DNA of 35,375 bases from Carex sylvatica (taxonomy: Eukaryota > Streptophyta > Magnoliopsida > Poales > Cyperaceae). The notes under the pieces are model-generated. The model had not been told where the DNA came from. It worked only from the letters and a program-made list of their open reading frames with translations, and did not search any database. Of this stretch, positions 10,407 through 21,349 are shown in pieces (the first letter of the stretch is position 1; the number at the start of each line of letters is the position of its first letter). The stretch is taken from contig CAXKVR010000113.1 of the NCBI GenBank assembly GCA_964058845.1, positions 1 to 35,375 of the forward strand. The letters run 5' to 3'. A program made the translations under genes and the position numbers.

Positions 10407-10987
10407 TATGTTGCATGGATACGGGTACGAGTATCGTATCGGATACGATACGGATACGGCGATACGATAATTTTTAAAAAACCCAGATACGATACTCCTA
10501 TTATATATATTTATTAATTTAATTATAATATTAATTCAATTATATCAATATAAAAATGCTGGGTACAATAACTGAAATATATATTATATATAAAAAAATA
10601 TCCTATTCTAACAAAAATATGTGGTGGCGCAGTGATAAGTTGTTATGGTGCTAAACTCAAAAGCTTCGGTTCGATTCATGCAGCGTCCAAAAGTTATATT
10701 TTAGATCTTGGTTCATGCGCGGTGTATGGAGAATTCGCTTTAGCGCGGTTCACCTGGTGCACGGGAGCATATCAGATGCTTGTTCTGCGTATCGGATGCG
10801 TGTCCAGTCAGACAGAGCCGTATCGGTGCGTGTCAACGGAGTATCGGCGACCGTATCAACTGAGTAAGGATACGCCACGTCAGCCGATACGCCAGCTGGC
10901 GTATCGGATACGTATCATGGCCGTATCGGACGCGTATCGGTATCCGATACGGATACGGTGCCTAAACTGAAGTATCGGAGTAACATA
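10407..10987. mobile_element. Mutator-type MITE rich in GATACG repeats
   Basis: The element starts TATGTTGC and ends GTAACATA, an inverted pair. It is flanked by the near-perfect 9-bp duplications AGTTGAAAC (10398-10406) and GGTTGAAAC (10988-10996). A 9-bp duplication is the mark of Mutator-like insertion. Both ends are packed with GATACG/CGTATC in either orientation, giving many possible hairpins. The right half is much more G+C-rich than its surroundings. A 112-codon open frame at 10632-10970 only translates these repeats and is not a gene. Confidence 0.8.
10622..10680 (+). other. tRNA-like Pol III promoter inside the 10.4-11.0 kb element (SINE-like head)
   Basis: TGGCGCAGTGATAAG (10625-10639) fits an A box and GGTTCGATTC (10668-10677) fits a B box, about 30 bases apart as in tRNA-derived SINE heads. 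The sequence does not fold into a full tRNA. No poly(A) or T-run SINE tail was found nearby, so this may be a fragment or a captured tRNA-like module. Confidence 0.5.
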
Positions 10988-11282
10988 GGTTGAAACATAG
11001 TGTAATGATCTATCTTATGCAAAGGTTGAAAATAATCTTTATCGCGTCATAACGGAACGACTAAAAAACCAATGCTATTGCCATATTACGCCGCTATAAC
11101 GCCAATAGTACCATAATTTTTATGACTCAAAAACATTATAACGCTACTACATATAGCTAGTTAGAACTCTGATCTTATGAAAAACGCCTGTGGACTTCAC
11201 CTCAAAAAAAGTATATGGTTTGGTTACACCTTCGTAATATATAAAAGATTTATTTAATGTAAACTTTTTGGATCAGTTACAA

Positions 11283-11710
11283 GAGCAAAACTAGGGTGGT
11301 GTGATGTGTTCACCAAGAGGAATTGGAGAGCACACCTCTAAATGACTAACTGATTGACTTAGAACTACGAATCTAAACTGTTGAAATTCAAGTACTTCGT
11401 GAGTGATGTATGTGCATGCAATTTTTTTGAAGTTTCAAATTTATTAGTACATGATCAAGCGGTCAAAAAAATAATGAAAATTAATACATAAAATAATTAA
11501 AAAGTTAAATTATAAAATATTTATTGTTTTGATCGCTTGATCATTTGCTAAAAATATTCGAAACTTGAATAAATTTACATGTACATACATCATTCACGAA
11601 TTATTTGAATTTCAACGGTTTAAATTTATAATTCAAAATCAATCCGATAGTATTTTGAAGATGTATTTACCAATCTTTATTAGTAAACACAACACACTCT
11701 AGTTTTGCTC
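11283..11710. mobile_element. Mutator-type MITE family M3, copy 1, with perfect 9-bp target duplication
   Basis: The ends GAGCAAAACTAG and CTAGTTTTGCTC are perfect inverted repeats. They are flanked on both sides by CAGTTACAA (11274-11282 and 11711-11719). The inverted similarity extends inward almost to the centre (for example GATCAAGCG near 11455 and CGCTTGATC near 11537). The whole 428 bp is close to one long imperfect hairpin. A related full copy is at about 30790-31210 and decayed relatives are at 12580-12912 and 15772-15900. Confidence 0.9.
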
Positions 11711-11719
11711 CAGTTACAA

Positions 11720-12480
11720 TTCTTCATTTTTATCTTGTAAATTCAGAGATTAGGTAACAGCTTTGAAATTATGGCTAACAGTCACAGACGACAACACCGA
11801 TCCGGAATTTTAGCACATTTAAAATATATAAAAGATCCATTCGATGTACCAAACACGTCCAAACAGCAAACGGTACATGCGCACAGAAGCAGAGGATTCT
11901 TTAAAGAATTATATACATCTAATCTATATTAATAGTAACATTTTTATTTCAAAGGAATTTGTGGGGTTTGATTTGACAAAGCAGTACCCTGTACCCCTCG
12001 ACCTCAAAAATCTCACAATCTTTGCTCTGTCTCTCAGTCTCCCCCCAAACTTGGTCAAAAACATTGCCTTGAAAAGGGGAGTCCAAGAAATATTTTAGAT
12101 TTTTTAAGTTGCTGAACACATGGTAGGTTCTTTCACGAGAATATTTTTTCTAAGCAAAAAGTATATGCTGTCATTTCTAGCTCCCTGAAATTCATTCCTC
12201 TGCCTTAGCTGCAGTATCACTCTTCAAAATAAATAATTTGCTCATTTTAGTAAAGCTAGCGCCTCATGACCAGTTTTGGTCTGATTCATTTAGTTTCCGT
12301 TTCAATTTTATTCAGTGCCTTCCACGATAATGTTGGCCAGCATGACAAATTTTGAACAGAGAAAGTAATCAGTATGCTTTTATCATTTTCATTAATCAAG
12401 AATAATTAAATAAATTTGTGTTCATAAAATATACATACATTTATACATTTTTAATTTGTTTATGATTGTATTATTTATAA
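11720..12480. other. Intergenic DNA, no supported gene
   Basis: An 84-codon open frame at 11844-12098 has no recognisable domain or splice context. I do not call it a gene. Nothing else was seen. Confidence 0.5.
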
Positions 12481-12499
12481 GACATTTGTTGTCTAATCT

Positions 12500-12566
12500 T
12501 ATGTAACTACTTATATCTTTTTAAATAAATAAAATCGGCTACGGACTTTACATCCAAAAAAAAAAA
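12500..12566 (+). mobile_element. 5'-truncated LINE-type 3' tail with poly(A)
   Basis: AATAAAATCGGCTACGGACT and a TTTACATC step run into an A-run at 12556-12566. The same end (AATAAAAT, CTACGGACTT, ATC, A-run) closes the retroposon at 26168-27125, and a weaker relative ends at about 11211. This marks a shared non-LTR 3' end. The 5' limit and a target duplication were not found. Confidence 0.6.
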
Positions 12567-12579
12567 GTTTGACACGTAC

Positions 12580-12912
12580 AACTTTAAAAATAATCGAATT
12601 AGTTTTAAATGAATTCAAATCTTAGTCAAATTATTAAAATCGGTCTACTTTACGAGAGATGTGTGATCATGCAAAATTTTAAAACTTTCAAATTTATTTA
12701 TTACAAAGTAAAACGTTAAAAAAAAAAAAAAAATTAAGTTATTTTAATGCCTTCATTTTTTATGAATTTCAAAATTCTGTATGGACACACATCACTCGTG
12801 AAGTATATTGATTTAAACAGTTTGAATCCATCAGTTGAAACTAATACAACATATTTTTGAAGTCGTGCTCATCAAGTTCTCTTGATGAGCACATCTCATG
12901 CTAAATTTGTTC
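12580..12912. mobile_element. Decayed relative of MITE family M3
   Basis: It shares the order of blocks with 11283-11710 and 30790-31210: a phrase like TTACGAG(A/T)GATG, a CATGCAAAATTTTAAAACTT-like stretch, an A-rich centre, CATCACTCGTGA, GATTTAAACAGTTTGAATC and a closing GTGCTCATCAAG. The terminal repeats are too worn to place the ends exactly. Confidence 0.5.
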
Positions 12913-13651
12913 TAAATAAATTGTTGCCCCACAAAATTATAAATATCCCTCTCAACCGAATTTTCTTTATGACACACCAACAAATTAAATACATGGAATG
13001 ATTCATTCACTGGTTAAATAAAATAAGATCACGATCGATTCAAGAGTGCTATAAAAATTATTAAGTTTGTCCTTTACATTTTATAGTTTTTATAAATGTT
13101 AATTCTTTTAAGTCTTCTCATAAATGAAATTACACAACAATATCTTATTCAGTTCTTCAATTTCAATATTTTTTTCCGCATATATGTCAACATTCAGACT
13201 CAAATTAGAAAAGTTAGTATTGTAATTGTCTAATTTTAGAATGTGAAAATGTCAATATAGACACATTGAAACCCTTTAAAATTGGACGCTGACGATGCGA
13301 ACGCTCGTCCTATTTCAGTAAATAGTGTGTCCGAAACTCATTTATTTAATTATTTTTATGTCATAAATATTTAAATTACTTTAGTTTTAAAACATGGATA
13401 TTTGGAATATTGTATATACGATACATCTAATTCAAATTAAAGAAAATATTATTTGACATTTTTTTTAATTTTGATAAATTTTACCGTCATAAATAACTAG
13501 TTTAATGTTAAAATTCAAAATTATTAATATGATCTATACATTTTATATTTGATACCTATAAAAATACAATCTGATACATAATTTGTCTCGCGATATATGT
13601 ATCGCATTCAAGCACATTAAACTCTGTGTAAGGTGTAGGTGCTAGAAAATT

Positions 13652-13951
13652 CAGGGGCAGATTTACGTATATGGTAGGGGGTGCTAAGCTACCCTATAAT
13701 TTTAAAATTAGTAATAATGTATATTAAAATTTAGTTGAATTTTTGAATTTTTTGAACCTTTATATAGCCTAGCCTCCTCATAAAATAACAAAAGTGTATT
13801 AGTCGTCTAGTGGTTTGTGCTATAGTTGGTATGTGCAAGGTCATGGGTTCACTTCCCTCTGACCACACTTTTTTTTTTTTTGTCTTTTTCACATATTACA
13901 ATTTATAGATTAGCCCCCCCCTATTCTAATTTTCTAGTTCCGCCTTTGCTG
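13652..13951. mobile_element. hAT-like element with CAGGGGC/GCCTTTGCTG ends
   Basis: The left end CAGGGGCAGATTTACG and the right end, read inward as CAGCAAAGGCGGAACTAG, resemble each other. Next to them lie G-rich (TAGGGGGTGC) and C-rich (TAGCCCCCCCC) stretches, an arrangement common in plant hAT-derived repeats. Inside are AGTGGTTTGTGC and GGGTTCACTTCC, which look like worn tRNA A and B boxes. An 8-bp target duplication was not found. Confidence 0.5.
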
Positions 13952-13959
13952 GAGATAGA

Positions 13960-14326
13960 ATAAGATCTTTCGTGCTATGGTCTCAAAAAGTTAGCGAATA
14001 AACTTCAAACTTTGATCTAAGTAGATCAGTAAATTTGTTATATAATGAACTTGTAGAATAATAATTTTTACTATTTTTGAAAAAAATATTATTATTTTTT
14101 ATGATTTATGATAGATAATAAAAAATGACCTAAATTATTGACAATTTTTTTATTTATAAGCTATTTTTTGTCATCTTTCATAAATCATAACAAATAATAA
14201 AAACTTTAAAAAATAATAAAAATTAGTATTCTACAAGTTCATTATATAACCAATCTACTAAGCTATTTAGATCGAAATTTAAAATGTATATGTTAAATTT
14301 TTAAAACCGTAACACAAAAATCTTAT
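13960..14326. mobile_element. Near-perfect palindromic MITE, 367 bp
   Basis: ATAAGATCTTTCGTG at the left pairs with CACAAAAATCTTAT at the right. The inverted match continues through GATCTAAGTAG and TTATATAATGAACTTGTAGAAT (right-hand copy in reverse complement) almost to the centre at about 14150. No coding. It starts only 8 bases after the preceding hAT-like element. No target duplication was seen. Confidence 0.8.
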
Positions 14327-15523
14327 GCTATTAATAGTACGTAAGTCTTACTCTTAAACTATTTAATTTAATGCTTCTATATTTCGATTTTGCAGCATTT
14401 AAAGTGACTTGTTCCGTTATCCGGACTTTGAGAGGATCCAAAGGACAACATTTTTTCAATTTTTCAATTTTTTTTTTTTTTGCAGAAAAGCGACAATACT
14501 TAAGGATGGAGATGGAAAATAATACAAACATAAATGTGATGGAAAATTAATAGGCGATTGGAGGTCTGAGGTTGCCAAATTGGGTTAGGAATGGGTACAC
14601 CGTACACATTGATTGGTACAGTACACAATTTGATTGTGCACGTTGTATCCAAATATTAATGCATTTTCCTTTTATTATTTTTTGTGTTGAATAATACAAG
14701 TGATAAAAATACAAAAATACCATTATTGCAGTGGGGTAGAAAATAAGAAGATGATAATTAATATTATTTTTTATTCTCAATCTATCTCGTTTTATTCTCT
14801 GAGAATTGATATTCACACAATAAAATATTTTATGTTATAAACACAACAATAATTATATTATTTAATCGGTGCACAATTATAACTTAGTTGTTTCTCAAAA
14901 TAATAAAATCTATTTATTAGGACCTGTTACAATTTGACGTCTAATATAAAAGCTTAGTCTTTTATAATGATATCGGAAAAAAAAATATTGCAAACAACTG
15001 AGCGTACGTAATTAAACCAGCATAAATAAAAAAATCAAATTAATTGAATGGAAATATCAAATAGGAAATGATTGTTAATTAATCAAACAAATTTAATAAT
15101 ACAAGAAATTAATTATAAAGGCACAATTAAACTAACAAACTCAATTCTAATAAGCTAGTTTTAATATGATTTGAATGAGTCCTTGATATCAATACACTTC
15201 GTATAGTTGAGTTTAGAATTACATATTCTACAAAAAAAAAAAATGTAAAAAGAAAAAGAAAAATAAATTTCTATAAAATTTTCTATGTTTTTTCCGATAG
15301 ATTAAAAAATCTTGAGAATTCACAAATTAATATTTTCATTCTCGTATTAAAAATTCTCATTTCAACAAAAATTTCCATTACCGAATAAGTCCCAAGTAAT
15401 GTTGTATGAAGCGAAAACAATGTCATAAATATCATTATCTAGATAAAATATATAATATTAAAGTGTGTTAGAGCTTCAAATATGACAGTGGGGCTCTTTC
15501 AATTTTCTCTTTTGAATGGATAG
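14327..15523. other. Intergenic DNA, no gene seen
   Basis: Two minus-strand open frames of 66 and 89 codons (14331-14816) show no domain, splice context or promoter. A short GTACAC-rich patch at 14590-14645 recalls patches at 16120 and 34490 but is too short to call. Confidence 0.5.
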
Positions 15524-15530
15524 AGATAGA

Positions 15531-16019
15531 CAGGGGCGGATCTACAGTAAACCAGGGGGGGCAGCTGGTTTTCTCTGGATTTCGAGTTTTAGTGGTGATC
15601 CTATCGGTATCGGTTGACTTTGTCTCTCCTTGAAATTTTTTTTGCCCTCTCTAAATGTTTGATTTGTAATTCGGGTTAAATTTAGTGTTAAAATCAAAAT
15701 AAATTTATTTAATTATGATTGATAATTAGAATTATAAGTTAAACCATTAGAAATTATAAGTCAGAGAGTAGAACTAGGGTGCTCTTAAGTTCACAAAGTT
15801 TCTTGGTGAACTCAAATCTAAAATCCATCAAATCGGCTTTAAATGATGAATCCGAACCATTAAAACCCACCTACCTTACGAATGAGCTATTTAAATCTGA
15901 TTAGATATTTTTTTTATCAAGTATCTAATTAGTTAATGGGTTTAAATCCGATAAGCTATTTAAATTTAATTAGATATTTTTTTGTCTCCACTGATGAAAA
16001 TTTTGAGTCTGTCCCTGTC
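15531..16019. mobile_element. Element with GACAGGG(G/A)C ends carrying an inserted M3 fragment
   Basis: The left end CAGGGGCGGATCTACAG faces the right end GTCTGTCCCTGTC, an inverted GACAGGG pair. AGATAGA is present on both sides (15524-15530 and 16020-16026). That spacing leaves two extra bases at the right end, so the duplication size is unsure. The CAGGGGCGGATCTA start and adjoining GGGGGG are typical of plant hAT-derived repeats. An M3-type start lies inside (15772 on). Confidence 0.55.
15772..15900 (+). mobile_element. Partial MITE family M3, nested
   Basis: GTAGAACTAGGGTGCTCTTAA, read without its first base, then TTCACAAAGTTTCTTGGTGAACTC match the left end of the copies at 30790 and 11283. 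The following AAATCNATC and CCTTACGA blocks keep the same order. The right half is missing or replaced by TTAGATATTTTTT repeats, so it is a broken copy inside the 15531-16019 element. Confidence 0.6.
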
Positions 16020-16887
16020 AGATAGAGTCTTAGTCCATAATTGCTAATTACAGCCGTAGAAGAATTATATATGCTTGGACCTGAAAGAACCATGTTAATC
16101 ACACACGGTGAGGGTTTACCGTACACAATCAAATTAAATTCTGTACATTAATTGGTAGCACACCCATCCAAAAGAGGATGTGAAGCCTTCATCACTTCAT
16201 CAGTGCAAGATTGTGACACACACACACTCGTGCGCACCAAATTCAAATCTGATAAGTGATAATTATTTGGCTCCGTGTATGGTTTCTTCTTTCGACACGT
16301 ATGGTTAGAATGTTCAAATCTCAGCTTTTATTAGATTATAAATGCATTTGGGCTTGTAGGTATCAAATTAATCACTTTTAAAAATAAATAAGAGGTCATA
16401 TTTATCTAAACTGAGATATCTGCAGAGATGAGAAATTTGGAATATATATTTTTCCTCTAATTTCAAAAGAACACAAGACCAAATTTGCTTGTCATCTCTT
16501 GGCTGATATCCTATCTTTTACCAGTCTGATTTGGATATATGAATAGATAGCTTACTTGTATTAAATAGTATTAAGTTAAATGCTCAACTATATGTAAAAA
16601 ATTGGAGAAAACTTTCCTTTTTAAAAAAAATTGGTTTTTAATAAAGAATTGAATATAAAAGTGTGAGTGTGTGATTTGATGGAAATTTTGGTTGAGTAAT
16701 AAATATTTTAGATATTAATTAACTGTTAGATTTACTAATTTGGGTGCAAAAGGGGTTGTTGTTGGATAAATGTAACTATTGCTCCATCTATTCCCATGCA
16801 ATTTCTCTCCATCGTTTGGAGTTAATTAATGACTAATAAATTGCATTAATTTCTGGATGAAGAAATGAAAAAGAAAGAAACCTTACC

Positions 16888-16898
16888 CACGTGGGCCC
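16888..16898 (+). promoter_or_regulatory. Overlapping G-box and TCP site (CACGTGGGCCC)
   Basis: CACGTG (16888-16893) is a perfect G-box, bound by bHLH, bZIP and BES1/BZR1-type factors. It overlaps GTGGGCCC (16891-16898), which fits the class II TCP site GTGGNCCC. The pair sits about 1.02 kb before the CYP85A start codon and just before a GA repeat. Use by CYP85A is inferred from position only. Confidence 0.5.
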
Positions 16899-16910
16899 CT
16901 GCTCACTACG

Positions 16911-16933
16911 AGAGAGAGAGAGAGAGAGAGAGA
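16911..16933 (+). repeat. (AG)n microsatellite
   Basis: About eleven AG units lie in the CYP85A upstream region and are followed by another purine-rich stretch. It may act as a GAGA-type element bound by BPC proteins; this is inference. Confidence 0.85.
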
Positions 16934-17713
16934 GGAAGAAGACAAAAGAGGCGCTCGTGCGATCTTGATTTGATTGACAAGCCCTTTTACTCAACGCAAA
17001 TTGCATTATTCACTAACTATATATTTTTATTTATAGAAATACAAATAAAGAAATTATTGGAAACAATATTGATTATTTTTTATTGATAGAAAATTGAATC
17101 AAATATGGTTCAGTCGTACTGAATTATGTACTTTACCATACTAACCATCCCACGGTGTAAAAATATAATTAATCTTATTTCTAATATTTTGATTTATTAA
17201 TTTCTAAAAAAAAAATTGCACCAATGACTTACGCCCTTAATTTTTTTTTGTTTTGCAAGCTAAAAAACATTAAAAAAAATCGTATGATGCATGAATATTG
17301 ATCTTTTTAACACAAATATGGTCATATCAAATGAAGGAGACTAAATTCATATAGCTATTTTGCAAAATCCTCACTTGTTTCTGAACTCCTCGTTTCATTT
17401 TTTAAAAGAGATACCTAATTTGCAACCGACAAATATTTTTTTCTGCTTATTCAAATTATTCTTGTTACCTTGGTTAGTTTAAGAATATTTTTTTCATGCA
17501 ATTATTTCTACAAATATGCTACAAAGCTCTTCTATATTAGCAGTTAATTTCATTTCGAACTTATTTTCGTTGGTCTTTCGGACCTGATATCATATGAATT
17601 TTTTTTTTCATGTAAATAAAGTGTGTATAGCACAGGTCAATCACACAATAATACTAACATCCGATTTTTCTCCACCAGCACCTCCGTATTAATAAAGAAT
17701 TGCAACATTGCAA

Positions 17714-17763
17714 CCAATTAAATTGCAGAGATAGACAATGGGGATTCAACAGGCCTATATAAA
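17714..17763 (+). promoter_or_regulatory. Core promoter of CYP85A: CCAAT box and TATA box
   Basis: CCAAT is at 17714-17718 and TATATAAA at 17756-17763. Transcription would start around 17790, giving a 5' leader of about 120 bases that is purine-rich (GAGAG repeats) and has no ATG before the start codon at 17914. The spacing is normal for a plant Pol II promoter. Confidence 0.8.
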
Positions 17764-17913
17764 GGCGCATACCATTCAAAGCAGAAAGAAAAGGTAGAGA
17801 AGAGGAAAGAGATAGAGGGAGAGAGCTCCACTACTCAATTCTGTCTCATCAGTAGAAGCTCTGTTTCTCTGTATACTAAACAGAGAACAAGTGGCACACA
17901 AGAGGGAGCGAAA

Positions 17914-20900
17914 ATGGTGATTTTTGGAATCATAGTTGGTCTGATGTTTGGTGTGTTGTTGCTATGTACCTGTTTGCTAAGATGGAATGAACTGAGATAT
18001 CGAAAGAAGGGGTTGCCACCCGGTACAATGGGGTGGCCTCTGTTTGGAGAAACAACAGAGTTTCTCAAGCAAGGTCCTTCTTTTATGAAGGCAAGAAGAC
18101 TTAGGTGAGAATCCATGTAAATGGATATTTGTGTAATATTATGAGTTTATTGGACTATTTTTCAATTTTTGCTATCCTCCGTTAAGAGCCTTTTCATGGC
18201 AAAAATGAAACAGAAAAGGTTTTTACAGATGCTTGATAGTTCATTTTTGCAGGAAAATTATGTACATTTAAATTGAAGTAAATGCATGTGTAATTTCTAG
18301 TCACTTCTTTCCTTTTTTCTTTATTTAATTTTCTTATGACTGGAATAAAATAAAAAGGGAATATATGGACTTGCAATAGTTTTTAAATGGGATTATCATG
18401 GTCTTTTAGGTTGTCCCTCCATGTCAAATAATAGATAATCTGTTCTAAAAGAAGTTTCTACTAATTTACTTTTATTTTTTTGCAATCGATGGTATTTGAT
18501 TTGATGAAACAAGTAAATATTTTTTGTTGAGCTGGAAAGGGAAGAGGCCAAAAGGTGTGCCTGGTTTTATAGAAAGGTTGTCTACCAAAAGCCCATCTTA
18601 CCCCACTGTTCCAGCTTGGATACCTCTCTTCTTTTCTTCTCTTTTTACAATTTTATCCCCGCATCATTCATCAATTTAATCATTGACCCCTTTATCCATC
18701 ATCCCCTTTTTTCAATGTGCTCTGTTTTTATCCTAGGAACCTCCCAATAATCAATCTTGCACATTGTATTAATTATCCATGGTACAGTAATTTTTTTTTT
18801 TTTATTGGGTTCAAATGTTAAATTGAGAAACCATACATTTTGATATTCGTCGGTTGGAAGTATTTAGTATTTACAGTTAACGATTATTTCCTCATTTAAC
18901 AACCTTTTTTATATTTTTCTGTTTGTTACAGGTATGGGAATCTATTCAAGTCACACATATTGGGTTGTCCAACTGTAGTATGCATGGATCCGGAGGTAAA
19001 CCGGTACATACTGTTGAGTGAAGGTAAGGGGTTTGTACCGGGCTACCCACAATCAATGCTTAATATTTTGGGGAAGTGCAACATAGCTGCTGTGCATGGG
19101 CCCACACACAAAGCCATGAGAGGTGCCATGTTAGGTCTTGTAAACCCAACCATGATCCGAGACCAGCTCTTACCAAAGATAGATGAGTTCATGAGATACC
19201 ACGTCAGCAACTGGCATGGAAAAGTTATCGACATACAACAGAAAACTAAGGAGGTACTTGTGTTATATGATTTTTTTTTTTCAAAGAATATTCTTCTGAG
19301 ACATGGCGAATACAAGTACAACGAGGATGGTTGAGATAGTAAACAGAACACTGTTTGCTCTGTTTAGTTAGCACAGGTCAGACCATGGAAACAATGAGAA
19401 CCAATTAAAAATAGAGAATCTCTGGTGTGAAGAAACAATTGAGGAACTGATTAAACGAACACCTTTTCTTGGCAGAGGAGGGTACTAGGTGTAGTACTAT
19501 AGGTCTTGTACTTCTGTGTTGTCAATGATGTAATACCAGAAGAGAGAGTACTATTTTCACTGTTTTAATTGAACCAATCTTTATTGATTTTGGAAATAAC
19601 AAATATGCTTTTTGTAGATGGCAATGCTATCAGCACTTAAGCAAATAGCTGGAATAGAGGCTGGCCCTTTGTCTGATGCACTAAAAGCAGAGCTATTCAA
19701 ATTAGTACTCGGTACACTATCTCTGCCCTTCAATTTCCCTGGCACTAACTACCACCAGGGGTTTGAGGTAATTAAATATAAAAAATGATAATAACATTTT
19801 TATTTTCTCTTAATTTTATTTGATTATTATGAGTATTCACTTTTACCTTTTTTTAAATGGTAGGCAAGGAAGAAGCTTGTGGGGATGTTGAGAGAGATAA
19901 TTGAAGAGAGAAGGGCTTCTAACTGCCCCAAAAATGATATGCTTGATTCCCTTTTGGAAATTGACGAGAATTCAAAGGCAAAATTGACTGATGAGCAGAT
20001 AATTGACCTCATAGTTGCTCTTGTTTACTCTGGTTATGAGACCGTTTCTACTACTTCGATGATGGCTGTAAAATATCTCTCAGATTACCCAAGCGTTTTA
20101 CAAGAACTCAGGGTACATATTGCTTAATTACAATTTTAACTTCTTTGGTATATGATTGTGTAAACAATTCATTGTGTTGAAGTATTTTTTTTTTTTTCAA
20201 TTATTTTGCAGAGGGAGCATTTGGAAATCAGGAAGCAAAAAACGACTGATAGCAGAATTAATTGGGAGGATTACAAGTCGATGAGATTTACTCGTGCTGT
20301 TATTTTTGAGACTCTCAGGATGGCCACTGTTGTCAATGGAGTTCTCAGAAAAACAACAAAAGATGTAGAAATAAATGGTTAGTAATTAACACTGTTTACT
20401 TTTACATCTTTTAAATTTTTAGGTGAATATTATGAATTGCATTGATCATTTGCAATTGTTTTCAGGTTACGTGATTCCGAAAGGTTGGAGAATATATGTA
20501 TACACAAGGGAGATAAACTATGATCCTTATTTGTACCATGAACCTCTTGCCTTCAATCCATGGAGGTGGCTGGTATGCATAAAAAGTTTACCAAGTAAAT
20601 TTTTTGTTACCTTTGGTTTTGTTTGATGCTTCAGTGATCTAATGAATTTTTATTTTACTAAATTATAAAGGGCAAAAATGTCGAGTCGCATCCCCATTTC
20701 ATGTTGTTCGGTGGAGGGGGGCGGTTGTGTCCCGGAAAGGAGCTAGGTATCATCGAGATCGCAACATTTTTGCACCACTTCATCACCCAATATAGGTTTG
20801 CTTCTTCTTTTTTGTGCCTAAGTATGTATTTTATCATTATATAACAAATATTGAAATTGTGCAAATGTGCTGAATTATTATGTCTCTCTTTGTTTAATGC

Positions 20901-20990
20901 AGATGGGAGGAGGTTGGAAAGAATGAGATAATGAAATTTCCAAGAGTGGAAGCTCCGAATGGGCTCCACATAAAAGTATGGGAGAATTAG
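17914..20990 (+). CDS. CYP85A1: CYP85A brassinosteroid-6-oxidase (cytochrome P450), 8 exons, 465 aa
   Basis: The enzyme oxidises C-6 of 6-deoxo brassinosteroids such as 6-deoxocastasterone to castasterone on the ER membrane, late in brassinosteroid synthesis. I read the exons as 17914-18104, 18932-19253, 19618-19767, 19864-20112, 20212-20377, 20466-20572, 20671-20795 and 20903-20990. All introns are GT-AG and phases agree. They sum to 1398 bases (465 aa plus TAG), the normal family length. Visible parts are an N-terminal membrane anchor (about residues 3-22), proline hinge LPPGTMGWPLFGE (34-46), family signature VPGYPQSML in exon 2, I-helix SGYETVSTT (277-285), ExxR as ETLR (337-340), FNPWRW (389-394), haem loop FGGGGRLCPG (408-417, Cys415) and end RVEAPNGLHIKVWEN. 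The start is in good context (AAAATGG). No defect is seen. Sequence alone cannot say whether it also makes brassinolide, as CYP85A2 does. Confidence 0.96.
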
Positions 20991-21349
20991 AGAAGGAATT
21001 TTGTTGGGTATTTTGTACATAGGTTTAGAATTTAGATAGGAGCTTACGTACTAACAATGATAGAGCAAGCATGGTGATGGTGGATGGCATCTTATAGGTG
21101 CCTTTTTGTAAGAATTATTAGTGTCTCAGCATTTCTTGCTTTCCCTTTTTGTAAAGATGTGATTTCTAAGAAATTCATGTGCCAATGGAAAGCAAGTATT
21201 AAGTTCACCAACCGTTTAATTAACTTTGCAAAAATCTTTGTACTTGGTACATATATACCATATCGTGTACGGTCATCAGCAATGGTTCTAATCGAATATT
21301 AGTAAATATTGTAATCTGATGGGGTCAATTCGAAGTTTCAGCTGGCAAC
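20991..21349 (+). other. 3' flank and probable 3' UTR of CYP85A
   Basis: Sequence after the stop codon is T-rich with TTTTTGTAA-type stretches (for example near 21105 and 21148) that could act as plant polyadenylation signals. A perfect AATAAA is not seen close to the stop. There is no further coding frame of the P450. Confidence 0.5.

Larger units (their letters stand above)
16027..17755 (+). promoter_or_regulatory. Upstream region of CYP85A
   Basis: No gene lies in this 1.7 kb. It holds two CGTGCG motifs (16229-16234 and 16956-16961), which match the BZR1-type brassinosteroid-response element consensus CGTG(T/C)G. Downstream lie a G-box/TCP cluster, a GA microsatellite and core promoter boxes, given separately. 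In other plants CYP85A genes are repressed by BR feedback through BZR1. Whether these sites act that way here is inference. A 73-codon open frame at 16865-17086 runs through the GA repeat and is not a gene. Confidence 0.5.

Noticed and set aside
10632..10970. 112-codon open frame
   Set aside because: It translates the GATACG/CGTATC repeats of a MITE that is bounded by a 9-bp target duplication. It has no codon or domain signal.
16865..17086. 73-codon open frame starting with MKKKETLP
   Set aside because: It runs through a GA microsatellite in the CYP85A upstream region and has no domain.
17835..18116. 93-codon minus-strand open frame
   Set aside because: It is the antisense shadow of CYP85A exon 1 and its leader.
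19043..19351. 102-codon minus-strand open frame
   Set aside because: It is antisense to CYP85A exon 2, which is clearly coding on the plus strand.
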